Assembly (NCBI GenBank): GCA_043228905.1
Contig: JBHGNT010000020.1
Location: 62,001-126,000 of the forward strand
Length of the DNA stretch: 64,000 bases
Source: Azolla caroliniana
Lineage: Eukaryota; Polypodiophyta
Direction of reading: 5' to 3'
This document shows positions 20,059 through 31,350 of the stretch, piece by piece. Numbering within the stretch: position 1 is the stretch's first letter; every line of letters begins with the position of its first letter. The notes below the pieces were generated by a model that saw nothing but the letters and a program-made list of their open reading frames with translations, did not search any database and was not told where the DNA came from. The position numbers were made by a program, and so were the translations under genes.

Positions 20059-20605
20059 TGAAGAAAAAATGCAAAATATTGCTCGGGTACAACCGAGTAG
20101 TTGAATCACTTCAATGAGAATGACACACAAAAATGGGAAATAGAGGGTGAACGCACATACACACACGAGTCGACAGAGAGTACACAGAATGTTTACGTGG
20201 AAAACCCTAATAGGGAAAAACCATTGGAGCCCACAGACTCCGAACTAACACTATATGAGACAGGTACAATTAGAGACTCGGAGGCAACGACCTTGAGCTC
20301 TGTTTCTTCGCCAAGCGGCAGTTACAATAGAAGTCATTCTGTATCTCTCACTCTGTCACTCGTTCTATACAACAACATAACAACAACATATAAGTGATTT
20401 CCCTAAGTCATATTTATACTTATATGAACTTAGGGCTATTTACAAATATAGCCTCAATAGGCTTACTCAAAACATATTTACAAATATGTCTTCTCTTCCT
20501 GTTCTCACCAGGTCCATTCGATCCGGTTTCCAGATCTCTTCCGGTTCTCACCGGGCCCTCTTCATTCATAATCGGATCCCATCCAGAGGGACCGATTTCC
20601 CAACA
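20059..20605 (-). mobile_element. Solo copia LTR, TSD CAAAC
   Basis: On the minus strand it begins TGTTGGGAAATCGGTCCC and ends TTTTTTCTTCA. CAAAC is duplicated at 20054-20058 and 20606-20610. It has no internal region, so it is a solo LTR left by recombination between two LTRs. It contains the block GGTTTTTCCC...GGGTTTTCCACGTAAA also seen at 35040-35567, and is homologous to the LTR at 5513-5883. It sits in the coiled-coil ORF. Confidence 0.85.
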
Positions 20606-21299
20606 CAAACCCAACAAGTCAAAATACGCCTGAATAATGAAATGGGCCAGCTCGAGGAACTGCACTTGAAGGAGTCCTGGATCTGGGCAAATGAAGACCC
20701 ACTATGAAGAGGTGGCAACGGCCAACAAAAGGAAAATTGAGAATCTGAAGAAGGCTCTGGAGGAGTCGCAAGCCCGCTCCCAAATATAGACGGACCGGAT
20801 CCGCGCACTCCTCCAAACAAAGCAGGAACAGTTTACGACATAGCTACAAGCAGCCTTGGACAAAGGCTGGGCCGGGTGGGCAAAACAAGCGGCCGAAGTC
20901 CACACCTACCGAGAGGATTGGGAAAATCGGTGCAAAGAAGGTAAAGGCTTCTATAAGCTAAATGAAGAGAGCATCACCGCAGTACGAGAAGACCTAATGT
21001 AGGACTATCACGCGTTAGCCGACCGGCACGCAGAGGAGATAGCACAACTGCTGGAAGATTTCGACGAAAGTCAGGAAGATATCTTCCACCGGTTGTGTGC
21101 GATCAGAAGCGAGCATCAAAAGGTGGAGGAATTGAAAAGGGCGGAGGCTATTACCATACAGGACTGCGACTCCACAGAGTAAAACAAGCCTCCAACTAAT
21201 CCTATTGATGCTCCGAAGGTAACAGCCACGCCGGAGGCCCCCATGCAAGAAACAAGCCTGGAAGAGTTTCTGTCTTCTTTGATATTGTATCTCTTGTCT

Positions 21300-21690
21300 A
21301 TTCCCTGTTATCTCTGTGTGACTGCATAAGTGTAAGCATATAAGGTAGGTACATGGTGCGTAGTTACGTACATGAGGAGCTCGGTTGAATCCGTCTCCTG
21401 TTCACACCCTTAGTAAATTCGCTCTAATAGTATAAGTCACCACGTCAAGCGGGCTACACGTATCCCTACCCCATTGCACCATGATCACCTTGATACCTTC
21501 CTAACCGGCAACACCACAGTAGAAACATAAGTTGTCTCATTGATGTTGTCGTTGTGCACTTGACAACAATCGGGGCCCCACTTTATCCACCTCCACTGGC
21601 GTAGGTGAATAAGCGGTTGGGACTTGATTAGGGACATATGGTAGGGTTGGAGATTGAGAGAAGGAAGAAGGCCATAAAGAAGTCTGCCCA
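21300..21690. other. Stretch without recognised features
   Basis: Between the end of the coiled-coil ORF and the gypsy gag remnant I see no gene. The sequence contains ACGTACATGAGGAGCTCGG, which could be part of a decayed LTR, but no ends can be placed. Confidence 0.3.
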
Positions 21691-21694
21691 GGCC

Positions 21695-22450
21695 TTAGTG
21701 CCTAGGTCGTACACTCACTTGACAGAGCTCGAAGAGGCGGTTATCACAACGTACCGCTTGTGTTATCGCTTCGTTCAACAAGGTTGGCTCTGGAAAATTT
21801 AATAATAATTTTTTTATGTCACCTCTCAATCCCTGATGAAATTGATCGTGTAGGGTTTGGTCGCCCCACCCCACATCGTAGGCAAGTTGCCGGAATTTGG
21901 AGGCGTAGGTGGATGCCACACAATTACCTTGCTGTAGGGAATAGATTTTCACGAGCGTAGCTCATCGTCAGTCCGTCTCCTTGAAAGTAGCTTCAAACTC
22001 ACTGAGAAAGGCTTGGAAATCTTCCAAAAGTGGTGATGCCCTTTCCAGCAAGGGAGCGAACCACGCCTCCGTTGGTCCTGTCAGTAGCGAACCCAAGAGA
22101 CCGACCAATTGGGAACTTGTGGCATAACGATGGAGTTGTAGGCGAATGATGAGGCGGATCTAATTAAGTAAGCCGTGTAGTCATGAACGCGTTCCATCAA
22201 ACTTATCGGGAAGGTTGACCTTGGGTTCATAGTAGGGTTCTCGGTATGGTGGTGGTGGCTTGAGTGTGATGGTTGGGGTAACCGAGGATGTGGCAAACTG
22301 AAGCTCAAGTAAAGATTTACGAAGGGTAGCATTCTCGGCTTGGAGTTGTTCCAAAGTTGTGAGTATTTGAGGTAGGCTATCAGTAGGATCATACATGGCT
22401 TTCGATGTGAGGTTAACGGAGAGGGTGGGAGAGTGAAAAGGAAGGTGAAC
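21695..22450 (-). pseudogene. gypsy III gag fragment
   Basis: The start (22396-22181) reads MYDPTDSLPQILTTLEQLQA, a short coiled coil, then PPPYREPYYEPKVNLPDKFD with GTRS. 'LP.KFDGTRS' is the conserved lead-in to the Retrotrans_gag domain and also occurs in gypsy IV (VKFDGTRSQF). After frameshifts, 21952-21695 continues with YASKFRQLAYDVGWGDQTLH and LHDQFHQGLRGDIKKLL, the end of the gag domain. Nothing of pol follows to the left. The gag start lies next to the LTR at about 22470-22760, as expected for a minus-strand element. Confidence 0.7.
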
Positions 22451-22469
22451 AAATTGTTAAAGACAGAAC

Positions 22470-22760
22470 CAAAACGGAACTACAAGAACTTATTGGCAGG
22501 AGCAAGGACATGATTGGCAAGCACAGAAGAGCGAATATGTATCATTAATTAGTGTTGTTCACCTTGAATTCATTCAAAGTGAACTCAAATATTCATACTA
22601 AGCGACATGCATACCTGTTGCATGTATGTATGCATGCATGTGCCAAGTGTAAATAATACAAGGGAACAATTATGCACATGATTCTAGCTTTAAAATTACA
22701 AGGGGCAATTATACACATGATTGTATACTGGATATGTTGGTTAACACACAACACTCCATT
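22470..22760 (-). repeat. gypsy III 5' LTR
   Basis: On the minus strand: ATAATTGCCCCTTGTAATTT, then TATTTACACTTGGCACATGC, a TATA-like TATGAATATT near 22590, a hairpin (22557-22584), then the leader into gag. A homologous LTR lies in plus orientation at about 35626-35960, which supports its identity as an LTR. Exact ends are uncertain. Confidence 0.55.
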
Positions 22761-22800
22761 ATAATGCAAGAGATCAAGAGTTTGAATCTTAACATGATTG
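22729..22800 (+). repeat. tRNA-like sequence next to gypsy III LTR
   Basis: ATGTTGGTTAACACACAACA gives an A-box-like region and AGAGTTTGAATCTTAAC a B-box-like region about 35 nt on. It is oriented opposite to the adjoining LTR. The same module adjoins the homologous LTR at 35566-35625 (opposite strand). Confidence 0.45.
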
Positions 22801-25800
22801 TGGTCATGATTGTGACAAGGACGTGGGTAATATCAATTGAGAATGTTATGCTTGATATGATAAGTGAGACTCACATTTACGGTCGTAATATTGGTGTGCT
22901 TTGTGCGAGGGATGGAGACCCCTGTGTTGCTCATTCATCTTGGTGAAATTTAAAGAGAAGATCATCGAATTGAACCACTTGCAAGATTGCTTGCATCAAT
23001 GACGTGGGCTCCTAAAAGTTTAAAAGGCCATTCTTTATGTCACTCTCGAGGCACCAAAGAAAATGGTCACATAGGGCTTGTTTGTCCTAGTTGATGTCTT
23101 CAATTAGTTGCATCAACTTTAAACCATAGAAAGTGGTTGCATGTGAACTTTGTTGTAAAGAGTAGAGTTTGGTGAGTGTCATTTGACATCAATATTTCTC
23201 TCGAATGGGGCCTCCAGAGTAGCAAGGAATTTGGCAAAGTTTTCTAGATGAAGTGATTAGGTCTCGACAAAAGGCACAAACTAGGACTAAGATGGTCCAG
23301 AGAGGAGGCTCCCCATGACACTAGCCTGACAAAATTTGTCAGCATGTAGGTGGGGTTGTTGTCGGATGATAAGATGCACTTGATTTATAAACTCCCGAAG
23401 ATGTGTTGTCTCGAAACAACACGAGTGCGTGTGAAACGTGAGTGGGACCACAAGGGACTTGAACTAGAGAGGATGGGGCATATTCGAGCTATCTCCTTTG
23501 GTTTTTGGAATTTATTTTATTCCTTATATAGTTGTATGAGTTGTCGTAAAGATTGCGGCCGTCTAGTGAAATTGTCAAGGTTCTGTGACTCGGGGACAAT
23601 CAAGACGACAAGACATAGTCACGAATGGTGTAATGGCAAGGAGACGAAACAGATGCCAAGTTTTTGGGAAAAGATAATTAATTGATTGAAGAATTCTTAT
23701 AAGATTCATTTGCCAAAAGGGTGCTTTGACAAGACATGAACTTAGCATCCTCTCTTTGGGAAAAAAGGCTTTTTCATTCCTTCTGAAATTTACCCATACA
23801 TACTCATCATAAGATTAGGGAAAGCTACAATCAATTTATTGGACGGTCAATTATAATTATGCACGTAACAATTACATATTGAGTTTAGAATTGATTATGC
23901 TAGTAGGATATGGAATCAATTGACACATGTTCCTAGTTGTCCTCCCAACAATTGAGTAGATATTGTCCATGCATTCGTAGATCGTGGTTCTAGAGTGATT
24001 AGGTGAAGCTAGCTAAAACAACATTGTGAAGTAACTCCTAGTTTTCCCATGCCTTTGTATTTTGCAAACCCGTCATCAATCATGGTTCTAAATTATCAAT
24101 GCATAAATTAAAAGTGATATCGACTTTTAACTTGTTCATATTAAGAATACAAAATGTGAATGACTTGGTAGTGGCTACATCTAAGATGGTTAGAGTGAGT
24201 ACTCGTGACGATTCATTGTTCAATAATGGTCTTTCGTCGTGTCCTTTTTTTTTACTAACTTATAATTAAAGTTTTAGGCCACCATAATGCTTATTTTTAT
24301 AGGCAACCACATGAAACAAAGATGCTGAAAAATAATGCTCACAATTATCAAGGATCATTTATCATCAAATATGCATGGTGGGGCATTCCAATTCTATTCA
24401 ATAGCTAGTGCACATCTACTAAATGTTTTATTGGGTTATTTTTGCAAATAGGATCAGACTTCTAATTTATGCTATTGAAAATACTTAGGCAACAATTTAC
24501 CCATTTTTCTTGTGAACTTCATGATCAATTCGCATGGTCTTCTTGTTTGTAGGGCTTGGGTTTTCACAGGTTAATGCAACTTAATGGCCTTGCCAAAATG
24601 TCTACAACGGGCAACATATGCACGTTAATGCACTAATATGATTAGAACATTATTTTGGACATGATCAGCCATGTTGCCAAATTGCAAATCCATTATCCAG
24701 TTGAAGTCGAAAGACAAGGACCTAACCCTTGTCTTTACAAATTATGTCACCACATTTTCAAGAATATAATATGGAAGTTAGAATCATCCACCCTTTCCCT
24801 CAACATGCAAAGTATGCATGGTCCTAAAATGTACACGTTGCTACTTCCCAATTCGTATCCGTATATTCTGTGTCAAAAAAGTGGAATTCAAAGAGTTAGA
24901 CTTTGTATGCTCTTTGTGATGCCTTTTTTGTTTTTTAATACATTGAATTATTTGTTAAATAACCATGTTTGCCGCCCAACTTGTAAAAGGAATCCTATTT
25001 TTCTAAGACAAGTCGAAGGTAGAGATTTCGTCAAAAAAAAGGGCCAATGCTATCGATCGGGGCTTATTGAAACCCTTTGTCACAAGCATCAGAAGTTGAG
25101 TAGGATCTCCAAAACAAAGGTTGAAAATTATGAATGTTATGATAACTTGGATTAGCGAGATAGTTAAAAATCATAAGTTACCTAAAAAGGGTCTAGCTAT
25201 TTATATGTGTGATAGTGCTTGAATGAAGTCAAATAGCTTCTCACTTGTTGTGATTTGGACCCTTCCAAGCAAATATATGTGCTTAGACAGTCATTTTTCT
25301 ATATATTACAAGAAAGTGAGATTATTTATGACTCATTTGAAGCTATTAAAGGATGTGATTGATACCTAAGTACTTTTGGATTGTGGGGAGTAGTCATGGA
25401 TCTTTTGTATGGGTGGGTAGATATATTCTAGAAGGTACGAGTAATTTGATTGATTTTTGGTAGTGTGAAGAACTCATGTGTCCATGGTGTTAAATTCAAT
25501 GAAGTTTTTGTTAGGAAAAAAAAAACAAGATGTGTTCTCTATTGACTTCAAAGGTCCGCACGAAAAAGGAGGATCTATAATTGATAACATATTGGTTCTT
25601 TTCCATTAAAGACTCTGAAATGAGTAAAATTCCACATTATACAATCTTTAAGTGATACACGCAAGCTCGATGAAAAAAAGTGTTGTCTTTTAAATTGGAT
25701 ACATCAATCTGATTGAGGTCACCAATGACCATGCGAAGTGTACGTGAGCATGATATGTTGGTGAGCACATTGCAAAGGATAACGAATATGATGTGCACAT

Positions 25801-26640
25801 GGGATAGGGACTGGTTTTATCACGTTCCCTAAACATTAGTTAATTTGGCCAATATTGTGATTAGAAAGCTTCACATGAAAGCAATGATATGATCGTATCG
25901 TTTACCATATCAATATGGCTTCACTTTCCACATAAAGCACTAGAAAAATCATTTATAGTTCCGTAGGAACCTTTAATAATGGTTTCAAATTGCTTTATAG
26001 CCAATGTAGATGAACTGTCGATAATCGTGATACAATTACCATACCTTGGACTCCAACAATTTAATGACTCGAACACAAGAAATGAAATCTGCTCGATCAC
26101 TTTGGTTTTCTCCAAGCCCAGAAACATTGCACTTTTTTGACGTGAAAGCTCAAGGATAGAAAGGGGCATATATGTAAAGAGTGCAAGGATACTACTTACT
26201 ACCTTGCACATGGATGATGCACCCATACTAAGCTAGAGATAGAGATCGTTTCATTCGTTCTTCTGGTTAACGTTGTGCCCAATGGCCGAATATTCATATG
26301 GAGGAGAATCGGAAATCAATCTAAAAACTCTTCGAATCATCTTTTTTCAAATGATCTTGGGATCGATGTAAGTATATATTTAGTTCTGATTAGAGCATCG
26401 AGCAAGTTCTTGTTAAGTTGGTAGACCGGGGGGGGGGGGGGGGGGTTGAGGATCTATTGTACATACAAAATGCCTTCTTTCTCGTCTCTTAGAAGCATGT
26501 ATGGGCACAATGTTGGTTGATTAGATTGCCAGATGAGAGTGTGGTGAAAATTGTCGAGGATTGGAAATGTGTACTCTGGAACAGGACCTAGAAGGTTAGG
26601 CTAGGCCCCCTAGGGACAAACCGAAAGAGACAGAGAAAAG
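22800..26640. other. AT-rich intergenic DNA, no supportable gene
   Basis: About 3.8 kb with stops in all frames and no ORF showing a known motif. Some parts (23040-23300) resemble very decayed antisense gag spacing, but no motif survives. A run of 18 G lies at 26428-26445. The longest open frame (24655-25155, 166 codons) has no compositional sign of coding. Confidence 0.5.
26428..26445 (+). repeat. Homopolymer G18
   Basis: Eighteen consecutive G in otherwise AT-rich DNA (GTAGACC then the G run then TTGAGG). It may be a true G-tract or an assembly length error; such runs are prone to both. Confidence 0.8.
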
Positions 26641-27850
26641 AGATGTAAAAAAAAAGTGGCCGGAAAAAGAGAAGAGAAGAGATGGATAGTGGTGGCCTCA
26701 ACCTCAAGGTAGGGGAAGAAAATAAATAAATAAATAAATAAAATCAAATAGTATAAAATAATATATATATATGTAAATAAAAGTAAAAAAATAAAAAATA
26801 GAAAATAAATATAAATAAAAGTTAAATAAATAAATAAAGAAAAACCTGAGACAAAATTAAAAAATAAAACAAAAAGGATACATATAAAGGGAAGAAACAA
26901 AAATAAAAGGGAAAGAGAAAAACATAAAAGGAAAAAGAAAAATCAACAAAAAATAGGAAATAAGAAAAAAAACAGTAAAAATAAAACAAAAAAAGGAAGA
27001 AAAAGAAACAAAAAAGAATGAAGGGCAAAAGTGAAAAAAAAAAAGGAAAAAGAAAAATCAACAAAAAATAGGAAATAAGAAAAAAAACAGTAAAAAAAAA
27101 AAAAAAAGGAAGAAAAAGAAACAAAAAAGAAAGAATGAAGGGTAAAAGTGAAAAAATAAAAGGGAAAAGAAAAATCAACAAAAATAAAGGAAAAAAATAG
27201 TAAAAATAAAAAAAGAGAAGAAAAAGAAAAAGGAAAAAGAAACAAAAAAGAAAAAAATGAAGCATAGTATGAACCATACGTGCATTTCTCATTCGAGAAT
27301 GTTTCAATCATTCGAGTATGGTAAACACCCCAAAGTATGGTAAATACCATAATTTTGTATTCATTATTTAATATAATGTAGATTTCTTTTTAAGGTAAGA
27401 AAGTTAAGGTAAAAAGTGTAAAAAAAAAACAAAACATAAGAATGTTTTGATAACATACGTATGAAAAAGAATGTTTTCATTCGTATGAAAACGAATGTTT
27501 TCCAATGCATTCGAGTATATTACGGAATGAAGGGCAAAAATAAAAGAAAATAAAAGGGAAAGAGAGAAAAAAATATAAAAGGAAAAAGAAAAATCAACAA
27601 AAAAAAGAAGAAAACAGTAATAAAAAAAACAAAAAAAGGGAAGAAAAAGTAAAAAGGAAAAAAAAAAAACAAAAAAAGGGACGAAAAAATAAAAAGGAAA
27701 AAGAAAAGAGAAAAAAATGAAAGGAAAAGAGATAAAATAATAATAAACAGAAAAGAGAAAAAAAGAAAAGAAAAGTAAGAAAAAAAAAAGAGAAAAAAGA
27801 AGAGAAAAAAGAAGAAGAAGAAGAAGAAGAAGAAGAGAAGAAAAGTGGAG
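26640..27850 (+). repeat. Purine-rich (A/G) low-complexity tract with ~115-bp units
   Basis: Almost only A and G on the plus strand. A unit of roughly 115 bp (GGAAAAAGAAAAATCAACAA, then a poly-A/GAAG part with AATGAAGGG) recurs at about 26930, 27045 and 27160, with another copy near 27577. It ends in a GAA run at 27808-27837 immediately before the RING gene promoter. Long minus-strand open frames here (Phe/Leu/Ser only) are a by-product of the composition. A break of ordinary AT-rich DNA lies at 27260-27530 and includes direct copies of CATTCGTATGAAAA-like sequence near 27457-27500. Confidence 0.75.
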
Positions 27851-27867
27851 GAGCTGTCGCTGTCGGA

Positions 27868-28080
27868 GTCACGTGATCTCCACGTTTTCTTTTCTTTTTC
27901 TTTTTTTCTATTTGGCGCGCAAAAAAAAAAGAAAGGCGGGAGCGCGCCACGTATCCAAATGACGTGGCAGCGGGAGCGCGCCACGCAGGCAGCTGACGTG
28001 GCAGCGGGGCTCGCCAGTATTTTATTTAATTTTTTCTTTTTTGATGACATAAAAAAGACCCTCCTCGGCGCTCCTCCTCT
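27868..28080 (+). promoter_or_regulatory. Promoter of RING-H2 gene with ACGTG repeats
   Basis: A perfect palindromic TCACGTGA lies at 27869-27876 and CCACGT at 27880. Two adjacent 34-bp units (27936-27969 and 27970-28003) each run GCGGGAGCGCGCCACG ... GACGTGGCA, so each holds a CCACG and an ACGTGGC (ABRE/G-box core). A partial third unit follows (GCGGGGCTCGCC). TATA-like sequences are TATTTTATTTAATT (28018) and CATAAAAAA (28047). In plants ACGTGGC cores bind bZIP factors of ABA response; that this gene responds to ABA is inference. Confidence 0.6.
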
Positions 28081-28493
28081 CACAGAATTTAGGGTTAATT
28101 TTAGGGTTAGGGTTTTAGGGTTCTCTGTCTGTCTTGTCTGTTTGTCTGTGTCTTCTTTCAGCTTCTTCTGGTCCTTTCTGTCTCCATCGCTCCCACATTT
28201 GGGTTAGGGTTTCAGACGGATTGTTTCCCACAGAGCTCCGCCTTTGCTGACAAATTAAAAGTTAGGGTTTCAGAGCTTCTGCTCCCTCTCTCTCTCTCTA
28301 GCTCACAGATTAGTGATAGGTCTTCGCGCAGATTATCAGAGCTTCTCTCTCTCTCTCTCTCTCTGTAATCTTTGTCTGTTCCTTCGACTCCTTCTTGTTC
28401 TTCTCCCTCCCTCGCACACTTTATCTGAAGCTCTTCTTTCCTTCGTGATCTTCTTCCAACAATTAATCTTCAGCGGGGAAATAATTCCTACAG
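28080..28493 (+). other. Putative 5'-UTR exon 1 of RING-H2 gene
   Basis: CT-rich leader with no long ORF, ending CTACAG followed by GTGAGT, a perfect 5' splice site at 28494. The start is approximate, placed about 30 bp after the CATAAAAAA box. The exon is inferred from promoter and splice-site signals; no transcript evidence is available here. Confidence 0.5.
28088..28123 (+). promoter_or_regulatory. Telobox-like repeats in 5' leader
   Basis: Four AGGGTT units occur (TTTAGGGTTAA, TTTTAGGGTTAGGG, TTTTAGGGTT). Reverse-complement AAACCCTAA teloboxes are common near start sites of plant growth-related genes. CT-rich leader sequence follows, and another GGGTTAGGGTTTC lies at 28201. Confidence 0.6.
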
Positions 28494-29870
28494 GTGAGTC
28501 CGAAAGCTACCGATCTTTGCCAAAAAATTTATGCTGTTTTTCCCGTTGCATCACAAGCTTTGGATCTGTAGTATTTTCCGTGTCCAAATTTCTTCGTTTC
28601 CTTCTCCCGTTAGAAGTAGTAAGATAAAACTGTTCCGAAAATGGAATTGTAGCTCTCAGACCTGTCGCAGGGAAGATGATTAATCGAAGCAGTTACGAAA
28701 AAATCTAAGAAGAAAATCGGTGTCCTCCTTTTTATTTAGCTCTTTGCCAATGGCGAATAAAGGATGAAAGAAAGCAGTTTCTGTTTCTGTATGTTTTCTC
28801 TGGTATATAGCTATACAGATTCTATTGTCGTCCTTAGGGTTCAAATATGATCATTGACACCAAGGTGAAGCAGTTTCATGTAGAATGCTCGAAGCTGGTA
28901 ACTTCCTTCCGATTTCCAAGAACTGTACCGATGAACATTGTAATTGAGAGTGCAGACATAGTGACTACGAGAAGCGTGTGGGATTGAAGGAGAATGATTG
29001 TAATAGAGTAGGATTCGAAGGAGCTTGATCAAATGAGATTGAAAGCTAGCGGAAGCTTGGAGAGTAAACTAACACCTTTGGTATATTTTGAAACTCTTCC
29101 AAGTAGACTTAGAGATGCTATAACCCGGTACTTGCACTCCATAGATGTGTGAAGAGAGGGGAAGGAGGAGAGGAGAGGCTTCATATCATCTGTTTCATGA
29201 GATGAGGAAATTACTTTCTGACCAAACCTAAATTAGTTGTGAGGATCGAGCATACGTTCCTAATTTCTGACATTTCCTCATATGAGCTTTCCCGTATCAT
29301 TTTATCTGGTTAATACGTTTCTTATAGACCGAGCAGAAGTAGAGAATTAGAGACTTCTATGTAGTTTATGGTATTGAAAGCTAAGTTTTTCTGTAGTTTG
29401 TGTATTAGAATCTGTCTTTTGCATTGTTTTCGCTGTACTTGCAGTATTGGAATCCGCCACTTACCTAGTTTTCACTAGTGAATTCTGCTTTCTTTTCTGT
29501 AATTTTTGGCATGGAATGGTATTGTAGTCTGCCTTTTGCGTGGTTTCTATGACGGAAATCTGCCATTCTCTGTAGTTTCAGTATTGAAATCTGCAGGTTG
29601 GTTTGTCTCTGCTAGTGAAGTCTGCCTTCTTGGTCTGAAGTCTGACCAAGGGAAATCTTGAAATCTCTGTCCTTTTGTGTGCAGTTTTAAGACTTGAAAT
29701 CTGTCTTTTTGTGTGCATTTTCAGTATTGAAGCATTGTCTATTTGTCTGTATTTTTACTATTGAAGTCTGTTTTCCTGTATAGTTTTCAGTTTTAAGTTT
29801 TGAAGTTTGCCTACTTTTGCATGGTCCTGAGTATTGAAATTTGTCTCCCTGTGTAGTTTTCTGTATTAAG
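28494..29870 (+). other. Putative 5'-UTR intron with degenerate ~45-bp repeats
   Basis: Starts GTGAGT. Possible 3' splice sites just before the ATG are GTGTAG (29851-29856) and TATTAAG (29864-29870). From about 29370 to 29860 it holds roughly ten copies of a loose unit like GTATTGAAATCTGTCTTTTG plus TGTGTAGTTTTCA. A leader intron directly before the start codon is common in plant genes of this size class. Confidence 0.5.
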
Positions 29871-29872
29871 CA

Positions 29873-30502
29873 ATGGGACTACCCATCAACACAGACATGT
29901 CGTCAGGTGGTCTATTTCCGATGATACTCATCCGAATCGTGCTGTCTATATCAATGATAAAACGCATTTTCTTGCAAGCTTTCATTCTACTGATTCGAGG
30001 ATCGAATATATCTCAAGTTTCCGATACTACACCTTCAGATCAATTTCAAGAAGACTATACCTTCTCCAACATAACAAAATGCAGTGTGGATGAAATAAGA
30101 AATTCCCTTCCTCCCTCCGTATATTTGCCTGATGAAGTGGTGGTTAATGGTAATATCAATGCACCAAATTCAGTTCCAGATTTGATTGATAAAGTGTGCA
30201 CTGTATGTCTATATGAGTTTGAAAGAGGGCAAGAAATTCATGTTTTGGCCGATTGTAAGCACGTTTTTCATCGACCTTGCCTAGATCAATGGTTACTCCA
30301 TCGACACACAACTTGCCCTTTGTGTAGAATCTCTCTTTTACCTTGTGATATTTTGAAGAAGAAGAAAAAGAAGCAGCAGCAGAGACTCTCGGAGAGAGAG
30401 CAGGTGAGGATTACAGAAGGTCTCAGTTTCCAAGTTGTTTCGTCCTCAAGTTATGGCTCAGGATCGCATAATGTGATGCCATATCTAGCGTCCATAGAAT
30501 GA
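29873..30502 (+). CDS. RING-H2 E3 ubiquitin ligase, BRH1/ATL-like
   Basis: 209 residues in one coding exon. Residues 15-42 are hydrophobic (a likely membrane anchor), beginning MGLPI as in the BRH1-type family (MGFP...). The RING-H2 domain spans C109-C151 with ligands C109, C112, C128, H130, H133, C136, C148 and C151. It includes CLYEF, LADCKHVFHRPCLDQW and CPLC, all eight zinc ligands in C3H2C3 order. The Trp and Pro after the sixth ligand and before the last are those used for E2 contact. RING-H2 proteins of this kind move ubiquitin from an E2 to a substrate, often at the ER or plasma membrane. The C-terminal 55 residues are longer than usual and contain a Lys6-Gln3 run coded by an AAG/CAG microsatellite. 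I am confident of RING-H2 and less so of the subfamily. Confidence 0.9.
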   Translation: MGLPINTDMSSGGLFPMILIRIVLSISMIKRIFLQAFILLIRGSNISQVSDTTPSDQFQEDYTFSNITKCSVDEIRNSLPPSVYLPDEVVVNGNINAPNSVPDLIDKVCTVCLYEFERGQEIHVLADCKHVFHRPCLDQWLLHRHTTCPLCRISLLPCDILKKKKKKQQQRLSEREQVRITEGLSFQVVSSSSYGSGSHNVMPYLASIE

Positions 30503-30960
30503 GAAATCATGCAAATTCTTGTGAAGAATCCATTACTGGAGAGCTTTACCAAAGAATGAGGATTCATGTAAATTTCCTTTCAAAGGATGCATTATAGGGA
30601 GAGCTTCACAGAGAAGGCAAAAATCATGTAAATTGCATTCTCATAGAATGAGAAATCATGTGCATTTCCTGTGTGAAGGATGCATGATAGAAGAGCTTGA
30701 CAAAGAATGAGAAATCATGTAAATTCTTGTGAAGGATAGATGGGTAACTAGGAACTTGACAAAGAATGAGAGTTCATGTAAATTCATTCCGCTGAAGGTT
30801 GGATATGCATGATAGGGGAGCTTTCAGAAGAATGAGAGAAGTCATGTAAATTTCTTGCAAAGGATGCAAATAGAGGTTAACTAGGAGTGTTATAAAGAAG
30901 GAGAAAACATGGAAATTCTTCTGAAGGATGAACTTGCATTTTAGGAGAGATTTGCAGTAG
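30485..30960 (+). repeat. Degenerate ~65-bp tandem repeats in RING gene 3' region
   Basis: About seven imperfect copies of GAATGAGAAATCATGTAAAT, then TTCTTGTGAAGGATGCA, then a GAGAGCTTGACAAA segment. They begin within a few bases of the RING stop codon, so at least the first copies probably lie in the 3' UTR. The function is unknown. Confidence 0.75.
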
Positions 30961-31350
30961 ATGTATAATACTACTACATGATGGAAAATGGTTCATGACA
31001 TGCATATAAAAGGACTGCAGGTGCATTGTATGAAGATAATACCCCCTTTTCTTTACATGAATGTAAGAGAGCTGTCGAAAATCTCTGTTTTCTTCATGCT
31101 AAAAGATGTTTGTATATATATATCTTCCCCTTTCGTAACATTAATGTAAAAAATTGTCAAAAATCTCTGTTGTCTGACATGCTTAAAGATGTAAGTATAA
31201 CTTCAACTGTCGATAATCTCACAAATGTCTCTTATCTTATATGTTGATGGTGCATCATTGAGCTTCATTGCCTCAAAGAATGATGCATGTGAGTGAATGC
31301 TTTTTCTTCTTCTTCTGGGCTTGAGAATTTGGATACATAAGACATGACCT

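Larger units (their letters stand above)
12440..21290 (+). pseudogene. Unknown coiled-coil ORF interrupted by two insertions
   Basis: I do not recognise this gene. The first open block (about 12450-12975) has ISNAFFREVAKLLLEVGCVH and a VITSPTLRDGLP region with no domain I can name. Later blocks (13125-13391, 13395-13763, 13766-13987, 19948-20058, 20611-20700, 20690-21180) are Lys/Glu/Gln-rich with heptad-like spacing, consistent with coiled coil. A complete copia element and a solo LTR interrupt it; removing each with one TSD copy leaves the frame open across both junctions. Independent stops (12973, 13389, 13761, 20787) and frameshifts (for example near 20690) show it is decayed. It could be a host gene or an accessory/gag ORF of another retroelement. 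No repeats flank the whole unit. Confidence 0.5.

Noticed and set aside
24655-25155. 166-codon plus frame in the AT-rich region
   Set aside because: No motif, no exon partners and AT-driven composition; a frame of this size is possible by chance in 3.8 kb.
25921-26226. 101-codon minus frame
   Set aside because: No recognisable domain, splice partners or codon pattern; treated as chance.
26610-28083. Long minus-strand frames rich in Phe, Leu and Ser
   Set aside because: They are the reverse complement of an A/G-only tract; the protein is pure low complexity and has no start context or motif.
28088-28123. Interstitial telomere
   Set aside because: Only four short AGGGTT units, not a regular array; better explained as teloboxes in a plant leader.
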